64,000 nucleotides of DNA from CAILZL01 sp963748005 (GTDB lineage: Bacteria; Pseudomonadota; Gammaproteobacteria; Steroidobacterales; Steroidobacteraceae). Made by a program: the position numbers and the translations under genes. Position 1 is the first letter of the stretch. The number at the start of each line of letters is the position of its first letter. The DNA lies in assembly GCA_963748005.1 (NCBI GenBank), contig CAVVHH010000002.1, positions 2,480,001 to 2,544,000 of the forward strand, given 5' to 3'. The notes under the pieces were generated by a model that made no database searches, was not told the origin of the DNA, and was given only the letters and a program-made list of their open reading frames with translations. Positions 7,873 to 16,673 of this stretch are shown piece by piece.

Positions 7873-9288
7873 ATGAACCAATTTCCCGTGCACGTCGAGT
7901 TTCCTGGCCATCTGGTGTTTGTTGGGTTTGGCAGTATTGGTCAGGGTGTGTTGCCACTGGTCTTGCGTCATATCGGAATCAGCAAAGAGCGCATCACGAT
8001 CGTGACCTCAGATGCGCGTGGCGAGGCAGAGGCTCAAGCGTACGGAATCAGGTTCATCAAGCAGCCGCTGAAGCGGGACAACTTTCGCCAGGTGCTGCAG
8101 CCTTTGTTGAACAAGGGCGATTTTCTGCTCAACCTGTCGGTGGATGTGTCCAGTCTGGAGCTGGTGCGGTTGTGCGCGGAGGTGGGCGCGTTATACCAGG
8201 ACACCTGCATTGAGCCATGGGCGGGCGGATATACGGATCCATCGCTCACGCCTTCGCAGCGTTCCAACTACGCGCTGCGCGAAGCGGCCATTGGTCTGCG
8301 CAAGGAGCTGCAGAATGGCCCGACAGCGTTGCTGACACACGGTGCCAACCCCGGCTTGGTGTCGCATCTGGTCAAGCGGGCGCTGCTGAATATTGCTGCG
8401 GAGACCGGTTTATCGGTTGCGACGCCGCGTACGCGCCAGCAGTGGGCGGCCCTGGCTCAACAGCTCGGCGTCAAAGTCATACACATCGCTGAACGCGACA
8501 CGCAAGTGGCCAATGTTCCCAAACGGGTCGGCGAATTCGTCAACACATGGTCGATTGACGGATTTGTCGGCGAGGGTTGTCAGCCCGCCGAACTCGGCTG
8601 GGGGTCGCATGAGAAGGCTCTGCCGCCGGAAGGCCGTCGTCATGATTTCGGACGCGGCAGCGCCATTTACCTGATGCGTCCGGGCGCCGGCACCAGGGTG
8701 CGTACCTGGACCCCGCTTGCTGGTCCGTTCCACGGCTTTCTGATCACGCACAGCGAAGCGATATCGATTTCCGACTACTACACCGTAAAACACGGAGAGA
8801 CCGTCGCGTATCGACCCACCGTGCATTACGCCTACCACCCCTGCGACGATGCGGTGATGTCGGTGCACGAACTGGCGGGGCGCAACTGGCGTCAACAGGA
8901 AAAGCAGCGGCTGTTGATGAAAGAAATCATTGATGGTACCGACGAGCTGGGAGTGTTGCTGGCCGGGCATCAGAAGGGCGCGTACTGGTTCGGTTCACAC
9001 CTGACCTGTGGTGAAGCGCGACAGCTGGCGCCCTACAACAACGCCACCAGTCTGCAGGTGTGCATAGCCGTGCTGGCAGGGCTGGTGTGGTCGATCGAGA
9101 ACCCGGGCCGCGGCATTGTCGAGCCTGATGAGATCGACTTTGAGCGGGTACTGGAGATCTGCAGGCCCTACCTGGGGCCGGTGGTGGGCGCGTACACCGA
9201 CTGGACGCCGCTACACGATCGCGGCCGATTATTCGCCGAAGATATCGATACCAGCGATCCCTGGCAATTCAAGAACGTGCTGGTCTGA
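7873..9288 (+). CDS. hss: Homospermidine synthase
   Basis: A 471-residue NAD-dependent homospermidine synthase. The enzyme makes homospermidine from putrescine (two putrescines, or putrescine plus spermidine). The Rossmann fold starts at VFVGFGSIGQGVLPL (about 20-34); the family segments DTCIEPWAGGYTDPS and LLTHGANPGLVSHLVK are present, and the length matches the bacterial enzymes. The start ATG lies just after a GAGGGTC ribosome site. The gene stands alone between GST and a REP-like repeat pair and faces greB. With speA nearby it suggests a polyamine pool containing homospermidine. Confidence 0.95.
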   Translation: MNQFPVHVEFPGHLVFVGFGSIGQGVLPLVLRHIGISKERITIVTSDARGEAEAQAYGIRFIKQPLKRDNFRQVLQPLLNKGDFLLNLSVDVSSLELVRLCAEVGALYQDTCIEPWAGGYTDPSLTPSQRSNYALREAAIGLRKELQNGPTALLTHGANPGLVSHLVKRALLNIAAETGLSVATPRTRQQWAALAQQLGVKVIHIAERDTQVANVPKRVGEFVNTWSIDGFVGEGCQPAELGWGSHEKALPPEGRRHDFGRGSAIYLMRPGAGTRVRTWTPLAGPFHGFLITHSEAISISDYYTVKHGETVAYRPTVHYAYHPCDDAVMSVHELAGRNWRQQEKQRLLMKEIIDGTDELGVLLAGHQKGAYWFGSHLTCGEARQLAPYNNATSLQVCIAVLAGLVWSIENPGRGIVEPDEIDFERVLEICRPYLGPVVGAYTDWTPLHDRGRLFAEDIDTSDPWQFKNVLV

Positions 9289-9294
9289 AAACGC

Positions 9295-9360
9295 GTAGGT
9301 GCGAGGCATGCCTCGCCCTCGTTACGAACCGAGCAGGGCCGGGCATGCCCGGCCCCTGCG
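9295..9360. repeat. Paired REP-like palindromes (site 1)
   Basis: Two oppositely oriented palindromic units between the convergent genes hss and greB. The first (9295-9320) has the core GCGAGGCATGCCTCGCCC; the second (9335-9359) has GGGCCGGGCATGCCCGGCCC flanked by CCTGC. The head sequence GTAGG on one side and its complement on the other recur at two more sites in the window. This is the layout of BIME-type REP pairs. Confidence 0.75.
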
Positions 9361-9404
9361 TAATCATTTCAACAAGTGTTGACGTTTAATACGGCATCGA
9401 TCGC

Positions 9405-9914
9405 TCAGTCTTCCAGATCGCGATAATCAATCGCCACCACCACATAGCTCTTGCGTCCACCCGGCACCTCGATGGCGACTTCGTCATCGAGGGTCTTCTT
9501 GAACAATGCGCGCGCCAGTGGCGAGTCCATGCTGATCAAGCCGGCGCTGGCATCGAACTCGTCCGGGCCGACAATGCGGTAAGTCACTTCCTTGGCATCC
9601 TCATCTTCCAGCGTCACCCATGCGCCGAAATAGATTCGCTGTGGATCAGATGGCTTCTGCCTGACCACCACCATCCCTTCTAGGCGCTGTCGCAAGAACC
9701 GCACGCGGCTGTCGATTTCGCGCAATTGTTTCTTGCCGTAAATGTATTCAGCGTTCTCCGAACGGTCGCCCTGCGCGGCAGCTTCCGAAACCGCCTGGGT
9801 GACCTGTGGGCGCAGCACTTTCCAGAGATGGTCCAGTTCGTCCTTGAGTTTTTGCCAGCCGGGCTGGGTGATGAATTTGGAGCCGCGGGGTTGAGGTGGA
9901 CGGTAGCGGGACAT
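9405..9914 (-). CDS. greB: Transcription elongation factor GreB
   Basis: A 169-residue Gre factor. The N-terminal coiled coil (about 15-85) carries the acidic tip DRSENAEYIYGK, with the DxxE pair that donates the cleavage-stimulating carboxylates to RNA polymerase. The C-terminal FKBP-like domain includes DSPLARAL and GGRKSYVVVAI. The basic N-terminus and the segment YIYGKKQLREIDSRVRFL mark GreB rather than GreA. It rescues backtracked RNA polymerase by stimulating RNA cleavage. It is single, transcribed leftward, with a REP pair behind it. Confidence 0.95.
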   Translation of the reverse strand: MSRYRPPQPRGSKFITQPGWQKLKDELDHLWKVLRPQVTQAVSEAAAQGDRSENAEYIYGKKQLREIDSRVRFLRQRLEGMVVVRQKPSDPQRIYFGAWVTLEDEDAKEVTYRIVGPDEFDASAGLISMDSPLARALFKKTLDDEVAIEVPGGRKSYVVVAIDYRDLED

Positions 9915-10023
9915 TGGGGCCTGCTCTAAGAATTAACCTGAATTGCATGTGTTTCAGCCGGCGGCCGGGTTTTTGTGCGCGCATTCACGGATAAACCCGG
10001 GACCCGTCCATAAGCTATTACCC

Positions 10024-10230
10024 ATGAGCGTTAAGTATTACACCCACTTCCTGATGCAGGAGCCCAAGGCGGAAGATACGCACAAGGGTCTGAGCGAGTT
10101 CCGCGGCGTGGTGGAAGTGAACCGTTGTATGCGGCGCGGCGATTTCCGTGAGGCTGCGGTGGTGCTTGCGCGCAACTTTGAATGCGATGTGCGCGATATT
10201 AAAGTCCTGCAGTGGTCACGGGTGCATTGA
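10024..10230 (+). CDS. Small conserved-type hypothetical protein
   Basis: A 68-residue protein beginning SVKYYTHFLMQEPKAED. It has no signal peptide or membrane segment and contains one Cys in NFECDVRDIKVLQW and another in NRCMRRGDF. I do not recognise a family. ATG at 10024 is preferred to an upstream ATG in frame at 9943 because the upstream residues resemble non-coding sequence. It is followed by two hairpins, the second a strong terminator. Confidence 0.65.
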   Translation: MSVKYYTHFLMQEPKAEDTHKGLSEFRGVVEVNRCMRRGDFREAAVVLARNFECDVRDIKVLQWSRVH

Positions 10231-10297
10231 ATCATTTTTTGCGTGGTTGGACTCAAGTTTTTTCTGCTTCGATCGATAGCGTTAGCTGAATCCCCTG

Positions 10298-10326
10298 GCG
10301 GACTTTGCATCCCTTCTGAAGTCCGC
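10298..10326 (+). ncRNA. Hairpin upstream of terminator (possible small RNA)
   Basis: GCGGACTT at 10298-10305 pairs with AAGTCCGC at 10319-10326, an 8-bp perfect stem, seven bases before a strong intrinsic terminator. Together they form a compact two-stem 3' end of the kind seen in small RNAs and 3' UTR-derived RNAs. No promoter was assigned, so it may simply be the 3' UTR of the small upstream gene. Confidence 0.35.
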
Positions 10327-10333
10327 TCTTCTC

Positions 10334-10364
10334 TACCCCGGCCCTGAAAGCCGGGGTATTTTTT
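10334..10364 (+). terminator. Rho-independent terminator
   Basis: TACCCCGGC (10334-10342) pairs perfectly with GCCGGGGTA (10350-10358) around a 7-base loop, followed by a T run to 10364. It ends the transcript of the 68-residue protein gene. Confidence 0.88.
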
Positions 10365-10566
10365 GCCGTGCATGGATGCACAAATGAGACGCATCGGAAT
10401 CCCCGACGGGGGACCGCGGAGCACAGGAAGTGCGGGAGCGGCTGTGTCAAAGCATGCCGCTGCCAGAAGGCACTACTGCGTAAACCTTACCCCTTGCATT
10501 TGCCATATCTGGCACCATGATGAGCGGGCCTGCAGGAGCAGGTGGTAGCTTCAGAAGGGGATTTTC

Positions 10567-11181
10567 ATGCGCATCATTTACGTATTCGCGATGTTGCTGC
10601 TGTCGGCAGTGCTCAGTGGCTGCGGTTACAACCGCTTGCAACAGACCGATGAGCAGATCAAGGCGGATTGGTCCGAAGTGCTCAATCAGTACCAGCGCCG
10701 TGCCGACCTCGTGCCCAATCTGGTTGCAACGGTGAAGGGTGCGGTGCAAGCCGAAAAAGACATACTCGATTCCGTGGTCAATGCCCGCGCCAAGGTGGGC
10801 TCGATCCAGGCCACACCCGAGCTGATCAACGATCCGCAGGCTTTCCAGCAGTGGCAGGCGGCGCAGGGCGAGCTCAGTTCTGCTCTCTCAAAATTGATGG
10901 TGGTGGTCGAGCGGTATCCGGAACTCAAGTCGATTGCCGGCTACACCGACCTGCAGGCGCAGCTTGAAGGCACCGAGAACCGCATTACCGTGGCGCGTAA
11001 TCGCTATATCGCCGCAGTGAAGGACTACAACCTGGTAGTGCGCCAGTTCCCCAGCAACCTGACCGCGAAGATGTTCGGTTTTGACGTGAAGCCCAATTTC
11101 ACGGTACAGAACGAAGCGACGATCGCTGCCCCGCCCACTGTTGATTTCGGCACCTCAGCTTCCGCTGCCAGCCAACCGTAA
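10567..11181 (+). CDS. lemA: LemA family lipoprotein
   Basis: A 204-residue LemA protein. The signal peptide ends in LSGC, a lipobox with Cys19, so it is probably a lipoprotein in the cell envelope. The rest is the four-helix LemA domain: RLQQTDEQIKADWSEVLNQYQRRADLVPNLV is followed by long helices and FPSNLTAKMFGF. The role of LemA is not settled; it is usually encoded with YgcG/TPM-domain proteins, exactly as here. The next gene begins directly at its stop. Confidence 0.93.
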   Translation: MRIIYVFAMLLLSAVLSGCGYNRLQQTDEQIKADWSEVLNQYQRRADLVPNLVATVKGAVQAEKDILDSVVNARAKVGSIQATPELINDPQAFQQWQAAQGELSSALSKLMVVVERYPELKSIAGYTDLQAQLEGTENRITVARNRYIAAVKDYNLVVRQFPSNLTAKMFGFDVKPNFTVQNEATIAAPPTVDFGTSASAASQP

Positions 11182-12066
11182 GTGTCGGTCACTGCGATGA
11201 GACCGCTGTTTCGCTGCCTGTGTGTGTGGCTGGCGTTCCTGCCGCTGACTACGTGGGCTGCCGATCAGGTGCCCGTGCCGCCTCTGCGTGCGCCGGTCAC
11301 CGATCTGACTGGAACGCTGAGCGCCGAACAGGTTGCGACATTGGACGTAAAGTTACGGGATTTGCAGACACGCAAGGGCAGCCAGCTTGCCATCCTCATG
11401 CTACCCGCTACCGCGCCCGAAACCATCGAACAATATTCCATTCGTGTGGCAGACGCCTGGCAGCTTGGGCGCAAGGGTGCAGACGATGGCGTGCTGTTGC
11501 TGATTGCGAAAGACGAGCGCGCGGTGCGTATTGAAGTCGGCTATGGCCTGGAAGGCGTGCTCAACGATGCTACGACCAATCGCATCATTCGCCAGCTCAT
11601 CGTGCCGCAGTTTCAACAGGGCAACTATTACCAGGGCATCACCGACGCCAGCATCCGTATCATCCAGTTGATCGACGGTGAGGTGCTACCGGAGCCGGTC
11701 AGTTCGAGCAAGCAACGCGACGTCACTAATGATATCCCCTGGCCGTTATTGATTTTCGGCGTGGTGGCGGCAGGCAGCGTTCTGCGCGGAATCTTTGGCC
11801 GTCTCGGTGCTGCGGGGCTAACGGCTGGTGGTGCCGGACTGCTGGTGTGGTTTTTCCTCGGATCGATTCTGGCTGCGGTGGTTGCCGGTATGTTTGCCTT
11901 TGTTTTCGTACTCGGCAGTGGCTTTGGGCCCGGCGGGCGAGGCGGCTGGAGTTCCGGGCGACGCGGTGGTTTCGGCGGCGGCTGGGGGGGTGGATTTGGC
12001 GGAGGCGGGGGGTTCAGTGGCGGCGGTGGCGGCTTCGGTGGTGGCGGCGCGTCGGGGCGTTGGTAA
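11182..12066 (+). CDS. TPM-domain membrane protein (YgcG family)
   Basis: A 294-residue protein with an export signal (RPLFRCLCVWLAFLPLTTWA), an exposed TPM domain (about residues 35-165, with DDGVLLLIAKDERAVRIEVGYG), then hydrophobic segments at about 190-245 and a 40-residue glycine-rich tail ending GASGRW. TPM domains are linked to phosphatase-like or envelope functions, but the activity here is unproven. GTG at 11182 abuts the lemA stop; ATG at 11197 is equally likely. It is the middle gene of a three-gene lemA operon. Confidence 0.88.
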   Translation: MSVTAMRPLFRCLCVWLAFLPLTTWAADQVPVPPLRAPVTDLTGTLSAEQVATLDVKLRDLQTRKGSQLAILMLPATAPETIEQYSIRVADAWQLGRKGADDGVLLLIAKDERAVRIEVGYGLEGVLNDATTNRIIRQLIVPQFQQGNYYQGITDASIRIIQLIDGEVLPEPVSSSKQRDVTNDIPWPLLIFGVVAAGSVLRGIFGRLGAAGLTAGGAGLLVWFFLGSILAAVVAGMFAFVFVLGSGFGPGGRGGWSSGRRGGFGGGWGGGFGGGGGFSGGGGGFGGGGASGRW

Positions 12067-12069
12067 GCC

Positions 12070-12576
12070 ATGGACATGAAGCAACACAGCCTTAGGCGCT
12101 GGTGGCGTCATCTGAACATGACGCGCTGGCAACTGCGGCGCGCTTTTCCTGAAACAACGCTGCAAGCGATCACCGACAGCGTTCGCGACAGTGAACAGCA
12201 ACATGGCGGAGAAATCCGCGTGGCGATCGAGGCCGAGTTACCCTTGCGCGCCTTGCTGAGCAACCAGACGCCCCGTGAGCGAGCGGTGGAGGTATTCACC
12301 TCACTCGGCGTGTCGGACACTCAGGCTCGCAATGGCGTGCTGATCTACCTGTGTCTGGCGGATCGCGATGTTGAGATTGTTGCCGATCAGGGGCTTAGCA
12401 CCTGCGTCAGTGACGCCGAATGGGCCGGGATCTGCGCGCAACTGGAACGTGATTGTGCTGCCGGTCGATATGGTTCCGGGATGTGTACAGCGGTTCGCAC
12501 GACGGGTGGATTGATCGGCCGGCACTATCCCGCCGCGGACCGGAATGAACAGGTGGATCGTCCTGCGCTGTTGTGA
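12070..12576 (+). CDS. Second TPM-domain protein
   Basis: A 168-residue protein with a diverged TPM domain over residues 35-150: GGEIRVAIEAELPLRALL, then ARNGVLIYLCLADRDVEIVAD. It has no signal peptide and no membrane segment, so it is likely cytoplasmic or anchored through partners. It starts three bases after the stop of the YgcG-like gene. The trio LemA, exported TPM protein and short TPM protein is a recurrent cluster in proteobacteria; its role is not established. Confidence 0.85.
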   Translation: MDMKQHSLRRWWRHLNMTRWQLRRAFPETTLQAITDSVRDSEQQHGGEIRVAIEAELPLRALLSNQTPRERAVEVFTSLGVSDTQARNGVLIYLCLADRDVEIVADQGLSTCVSDAEWAGICAQLERDCAAGRYGSGMCTAVRTTGGLIGRHYPAADRNEQVDRPALL

Positions 12577-12650
12577 CAGCCCTTATTGATGTAGCCGGCC
12601 GGCGACGCTGGCCAAATTTCCGGGTGTGAACTGGCGCACGCTTTGGCAAT

Positions 12651-13886
12651 ATGGTGGGTATGACAAAACACCGTTCATTCGCCGCTGCCCTGCTCAGCCT
12701 TGCCATCGTGCTGGTGGGTTGTAAAACCGCTCCGCCTCCCGCGCCGGTGGTGGTGGAACCGGCGCCTGTTCTGCCGCCTACACCGGTTGCTCCCCTTGCC
12801 ACGCATCTGTTCAGGATCGACGATGACGACAAGGTCATCGGTGAAGTTCAGGTCACCAAGGCCACTCAGGAAGATACGTTGTCCGACATCGCACGGCGTT
12901 TCAATCTGGGTTACGAAGAGCTGGTGCGCGCCAATCCCGGTGTTGATCCCTGGATTCCCGGTGAGGGACGGGAAATCGTGCTACCGACGCAGTTCGTCCT
13001 GCCGGAAGCGCCGCGCGAAGGGCTGGTGGTCAATCTGGCAGCCATGCGTGTGTTTTATTTTCCCAAGCGCCAGCTCGGTGAATTGCAAACCGTCATGACC
13101 CATCCCATTGGCATCGGCAAGGTGGGCTGGACCACGCCAGAAGGTGCGACCAAGGTTGTCAGCAAGCGCAAAGACCCAACCTGGACACCGCCCGCTTCAG
13201 TACGCAAGGAACACCGGGAGAACGGTGATCCCTTGCCCAAGGTGGTGCCGGCAGGGCCCGACAACCCGCTGGGTGCATTTGCCATGAACCTGGGCTGGCC
13301 GGGCTATCTGATTCACGGCACCAACAAGCCTTATGGTGTGGGCATGCGCTCCAGCCATGGCTGTCTGCGGTTTTATCCGGAAGATATTGCAATACTGTTC
13401 AAGGAAATTGCCATTGGCACCAAGGTGCACGTGGTCAATCAGCGTCTGACCTATGGCTGGCACGAGGGCAAGCTGTATGTGCAGGTCATGCCACCTGCTG
13501 AAGAAGAGCTTGCTGCGCAAAAGACACCCCAGAAGACTCCTGCCGCAGCCAGTGAGATATTGAGCTCTGCCATGACCGAGCAGATTTTGCAGGTGGCCCA
13601 GCAACATGGTGTCACGGTGGATATTGAGCAGGTGAAGCAACTCGCGCAGCAAGGCACGGGTGTCACCACGCCGGTTTCGAACGCCCAGACCCAGGCGCAA
13701 TATCTGGCGCAGGCGCGACGGGTCGAGAATCGCGTGCCGGAGGGTGCCACCTGGAATGGCAACAAGGAATTGTTGGTAACCGCCGAAGAATTCGAAGCCA
13801 TGCGCGATGGCGTCATCCTGCCCAAGAAGGCTGTCGCCAAACCGGCACCAAGCAGCAAGCCAGCTGCGAAGAAAGCAGCCACGTAA
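12651..13886 (+). CDS. L,D-transpeptidase lipoprotein (YkuD family)
   Basis: A 411-residue envelope enzyme. A lipobox LVGC (Cys24) ends the signal peptide; Pro-rich linker, a LysM-like segment (about 70-113, QEDTLSDIARRFNLGYEEL) and the YkuD domain follow. The catalytic motif is intact: H222 in IHGTNKPYGVGM, and SHGC with Cys238. Such enzymes form 3-3 peptidoglycan cross-links or attach lipoproteins to the wall. The C-terminal third (about 290-411) is Ala/Lys/Pro-rich and ends in a basic tail. ATG at 12660 is an alternative start. Confidence 0.93.
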   Translation: MVGMTKHRSFAAALLSLAIVLVGCKTAPPPAPVVVEPAPVLPPTPVAPLATHLFRIDDDDKVIGEVQVTKATQEDTLSDIARRFNLGYEELVRANPGVDPWIPGEGREIVLPTQFVLPEAPREGLVVNLAAMRVFYFPKRQLGELQTVMTHPIGIGKVGWTTPEGATKVVSKRKDPTWTPPASVRKEHRENGDPLPKVVPAGPDNPLGAFAMNLGWPGYLIHGTNKPYGVGMRSSHGCLRFYPEDIAILFKEIAIGTKVHVVNQRLTYGWHEGKLYVQVMPPAEEELAAQKTPQKTPAAASEILSSAMTEQILQVAQQHGVTVDIEQVKQLAQQGTGVTTPVSNAQTQAQYLAQARRVENRVPEGATWNGNKELLVTAEEFEAMRDGVILPKKAVAKPAPSSKPAAKKAAT

Positions 13887-13954
13887 TTCGTTCGCAGTTG
13901 CTGCGCCGGCAAAGCAACTGCGTAGTTTGCTCTTCGCCTGCGGAACCTCTGCTT

Positions 13955-14106
13955 GACGTCATGCCCGCGCAGGCGGACACCCAGTAAGAAATTGATTCAA
14001 CTGGATTGCAAACTGCATCATGCAGTTTGCCATGACGGGCCATCGGCTAAAGCCGATGGCCGCTTCGGCATCCTGCCTGCGCAGTCCCGCATTCGCTGAA
14101 ATGACA
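13955..14106. repeat. Composite palindromic repeat, GTCATnCCCGCG type
   Basis: A run of degenerate palindromes between two convergent genes. It opens with GTCATGCCCGCGCAGGCGG and ends with CCCGCATTCGCTGAAATGAC, its inverted counterpart. Two perfect hairpins lie inside: GCAAACTGCA/TGCAGTTTGC (14008-14030) and GGCCATCGGC/GCCGATGGCC (14038-14063). A related repeat lies between groES and groEL. Similar dispersed repeats are common in beta- and gammaproteobacteria. Confidence 0.6.
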
Positions 14107-14126
14107 ACTCTGAGGTTAGTCAGACC

Positions 14127-15842
14127 CTAGTGCTTGCCGCCCAGCCGACCAAACAGATTCTTTACGAAGCGGCTTACCTTGGCGACCACACCGGGTCGAG
14201 GCGCCGATTGTTGTGGCACGACGCGTGGCTGATGCTGCTCCGGCGCACGTTGCTGGCTGCGACGACCATCGTGACGTCCGCCACCACGACGCGCATCGTG
14301 CCGGCCATCCTGGCGAGCTTCCTGTCTGCCCCCAGGTCGGCGCTGAGCATCTGCATGTTGTGATTCGCGGTGTGGCCGCCGGCCTTGCTGAGTACTGCCG
14401 CTCGCTTGCTGGCGCGGCGCGGCAACTGCATCGGCTGTTGCGGGTTCGCGATTGCCTGCTGGCGGTCCGTTGCGATGACGAGGTTGACCGCCGCCGGCTT
14501 GTCCCCCCTGTCTGCCGCCATGTCCACCTTGTGGTCGATTGCCGTGGCCACCGCCATGATGACGGGGTCCGCCACCGTGGTGGCTACCACCTGGGCGACC
14601 GCCCTGACCGCCACTGCGTCTATGGTCAGGTGCGCGTTCCTTGCGGCGGCGTGGTGAAGCTGGAGCGAGTTCCGCCAGCAGCTCCGGCGTGACGCTGGCG
14701 ACGGGGATCTTGCGGCCGATGTACGCCTCGATTTCCGGCAGGGTAATGACGTATTCCTCGCAGCCCAGGCTGATGGCATCGCCTTCGTTACCGGCACGCG
14801 CGGTGCGGCCGATGCGATGCACATAGTCTTCCGGGTCCTGCGGCAGGTCGTAGTTGTACACATGGCTGACATCGGGAATATGCAGGCCGCGTGAGGCGAC
14901 ATCGGTGCCGATCAGCACCGCCAGCGTGCCTTCATGGAAATCACGCAGCATGCGCAGCCGCTTCTGTTGCGGCACGTCGCCGGAGATAGCCTCGGCATTG
15001 ATGCCGTTGTCGCGCAGCAGCGCCTCCACATCCTCCGCAGCACGACGCGTGTTGACGAATACCATGCTGCGCGTCGAGCCGCTGCTCTTCAGCAGACCCA
15101 CGAGCAGGCGCGGCTTTTCATCATTCGACGGGTAGTAGATCAACTGCCGAATGCGTTCCACCGTCATCTTGTCCGGCTCGATGCGCGTCAGCTGCGGGCT
15201 GTTCATGTGCTCGTAAGCCAGTTCCAGTACGCGTTGCGACAGCGTCGCCGAGAACAACAGGTTCAGGCGTTTGTCGGGCGCCGGCATGCGCCGCAGGATG
15301 TAACGGATATCGGCGATGAAGCCCAGATCAAACATGCGATCCGCTTCATCCAGTACCAGTACCTGCACCGAACTCAGGTCGATGACATGCTGCTTGTAGA
15401 AATCGATGATGCGGCCGGGCGTGCCGATCAGCACATCCACACCTTCTTCCAGGTGGCGCTTCTGTTTTTCAAAATCGATGCCGCCAAAGGCCAGGCCCAG
15501 ACGCAGGCTGGTGTGTTGTCCCAGTGGCACGGCATCGCTGTGAATCTGCACGGCCAGTTCGCGGGTCGGCGCCAGTATCACGGCGCGAGGCGCATTCAAT
15601 TTACGTCCTGCAGGTACCGGTTCGCGCAGCAGACGGGCAAACAACGCCACCAGGAAGGCGACGGTCTTGCCGGTGCCGGTTTGCGCCTGGCCCGCCACAT
15701 CCAGTCCCGCGAGGGCATGCGGCAGGGTTTGTGCCTGGATAGGGGTGCAACGTTCAAAGCCGGCATCGGCCAGCCCTTTTTGCAGCAATTCAGGCAGATG
15801 CAGTCCTGTGAAGGACAGGTCGGTCAGGTGAGATTCAGCCAT
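14127..15842 (-). CDS. rhlB: DEAD-box RNA helicase RhlB
   Basis: A 571-residue DEAD-box helicase. Motif I is AQTGTGKT (53-60), motif II DEAD (165-168), motif III SAT (198-200) and motif VI HRIGRTARAG. RhlB unwinds RNA for the degradosome. The assignment rests on its position directly divergent from trxA-rho, as in many gammaproteobacteria. Residues about 400-545 form a long low-complexity tail of His, Gly, Arg and Gln repeats, much longer than the short basic tail of E. coli RhlB (421 residues). A similar Gly/Asn/Arg-rich extension sits on the neighbouring Rho. The last 25 residues end in a short helix with FVKNLFGRLGGKH. Confidence 0.93.
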   Translation of the reverse strand: MAESHLTDLSFTGLHLPELLQKGLADAGFERCTPIQAQTLPHALAGLDVAGQAQTGTGKTVAFLVALFARLLREPVPAGRKLNAPRAVILAPTRELAVQIHSDAVPLGQHTSLRLGLAFGGIDFEKQKRHLEEGVDVLIGTPGRIIDFYKQHVIDLSSVQVLVLDEADRMFDLGFIADIRYILRRMPAPDKRLNLLFSATLSQRVLELAYEHMNSPQLTRIEPDKMTVERIRQLIYYPSNDEKPRLLVGLLKSSGSTRSMVFVNTRRAAEDVEALLRDNGINAEAISGDVPQQKRLRMLRDFHEGTLAVLIGTDVASRGLHIPDVSHVYNYDLPQDPEDYVHRIGRTARAGNEGDAISLGCEEYVITLPEIEAYIGRKIPVASVTPELLAELAPASPRRRKERAPDHRRSGGQGGRPGGSHHGGGPRHHGGGHGNRPQGGHGGRQGGQAGGGQPRHRNGPPAGNREPATADAVAAPRQQASGSTQQGRRPHRESQHADAQRRPGGRQEARQDGRHDARRGGGRHDGRRSQQRAPEQHQPRVVPQQSAPRPGVVAKVSRFVKNLFGRLGGKH

Positions 15843-16343
15843 TGGCCTTGTTGATCTGTATGGTTATTTCGTTCGTGAATGGGATTCATGTACCTGCCAG
15901 GCTGGTGCGCAGCCTTACTGGTACACAAACATGCTTGAAGTCGCCTTTTGACTCGCTGGATTTACCTGGCAGAGGCAGCGGGCTTGCAAATTGCAAATTC
16001 GCCAGCTTTAATACCACCCACGACGCGGATCGCCAATCGCCAATCTAATTCTTTCTGGCCACTGGACCATCCGCATTTGCCAAACCAAATCACTCAGTAG
16101 CTGGCTCTGCAACACCAAACCCTTACAGGGTGCGTTCCCAACATCGAGCAAGAGTACCGCGCATACTGGAGGCGCCCAAGCCGCAATTGTGCCTGACGCG
16201 CCAGCCAATCGTCACCCTTTCTGGGTCGCGCGCGCTTGCTTTCTCTCCGTACGCATCCGTCAGATTCTTGATATTCCTAATTCAACTCCTCAAATCCATG
16301 TTCCATTTCCCATGCTTGAACCCCGTCACTAGAGGTAATACCG
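15843..16343. other. Intergenic region between rhlB and trxA
   Basis: 501 bases that should contain the divergent promoters of rhlB and trxA-rho. No gene is supported. Two small tandem repeats are visible: TTGCAAA twice at 15984-15997 and ATCGCCA twice at 16029-16042. Neither matches a known operator with confidence. Confidence 0.4.
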
Positions 16344-16673
16344 GTGAGTAGTGAGCTTATTGTCCATGTTACGGACGCCAGTTTCGACGCCGATGTCGTG
16401 CAGTCCAAGAAACCCGTGTTGCTGGATTTCTGGGCGGAGTGGTGCGGGCCCTGCAAAATGATTGCACCGATGCTTGACGAAGTGGCGGCTGATTACCAGG
16501 ACAAGTTGACCATTGCCAAGGTCAATATCGACGAGAATCCCAAGACGCCACAGCGCTTCAACGTGCGCGGCATTCCGACGCTGATCCTGTTCAAGAACGG
16601 TCAGGTCGAAGGCCAGAAAGTCGGCGCCCTGCGTAAGGCGGATCTCGCCGCATTTCTGGATGGCAAGCTGTGA
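16344..16673 (+). CDS. trxA: Thioredoxin 1
   Basis: A 109-residue thioredoxin of standard length. The redox motif WCGPC is at residues 33-37 and the cis-proline is P78 in RGIPTL. It reduces protein disulfides in the cytoplasm. The start is GTG at 16344, with an AGAGG ribosome site upstream; no ATG is available in frame before the first conserved strand. The stop TGA overlaps the GTG start of rho, so expression of the two is coupled. Confidence 0.97.
   Translation: MSSELIVHVTDASFDADVVQSKKPVLLDFWAEWCGPCKMIAPMLDEVAADYQDKLTIAKVNIDENPKTPQRFNVRGIPTLILFKNGQVEGQKVGALRKADLAAFLDGKL

Noticed and set aside
14934..15854. 306-codon rightward frame opposite rhlB
   Set aside because: Antisense shadow; helicase motifs lie on the other strand.
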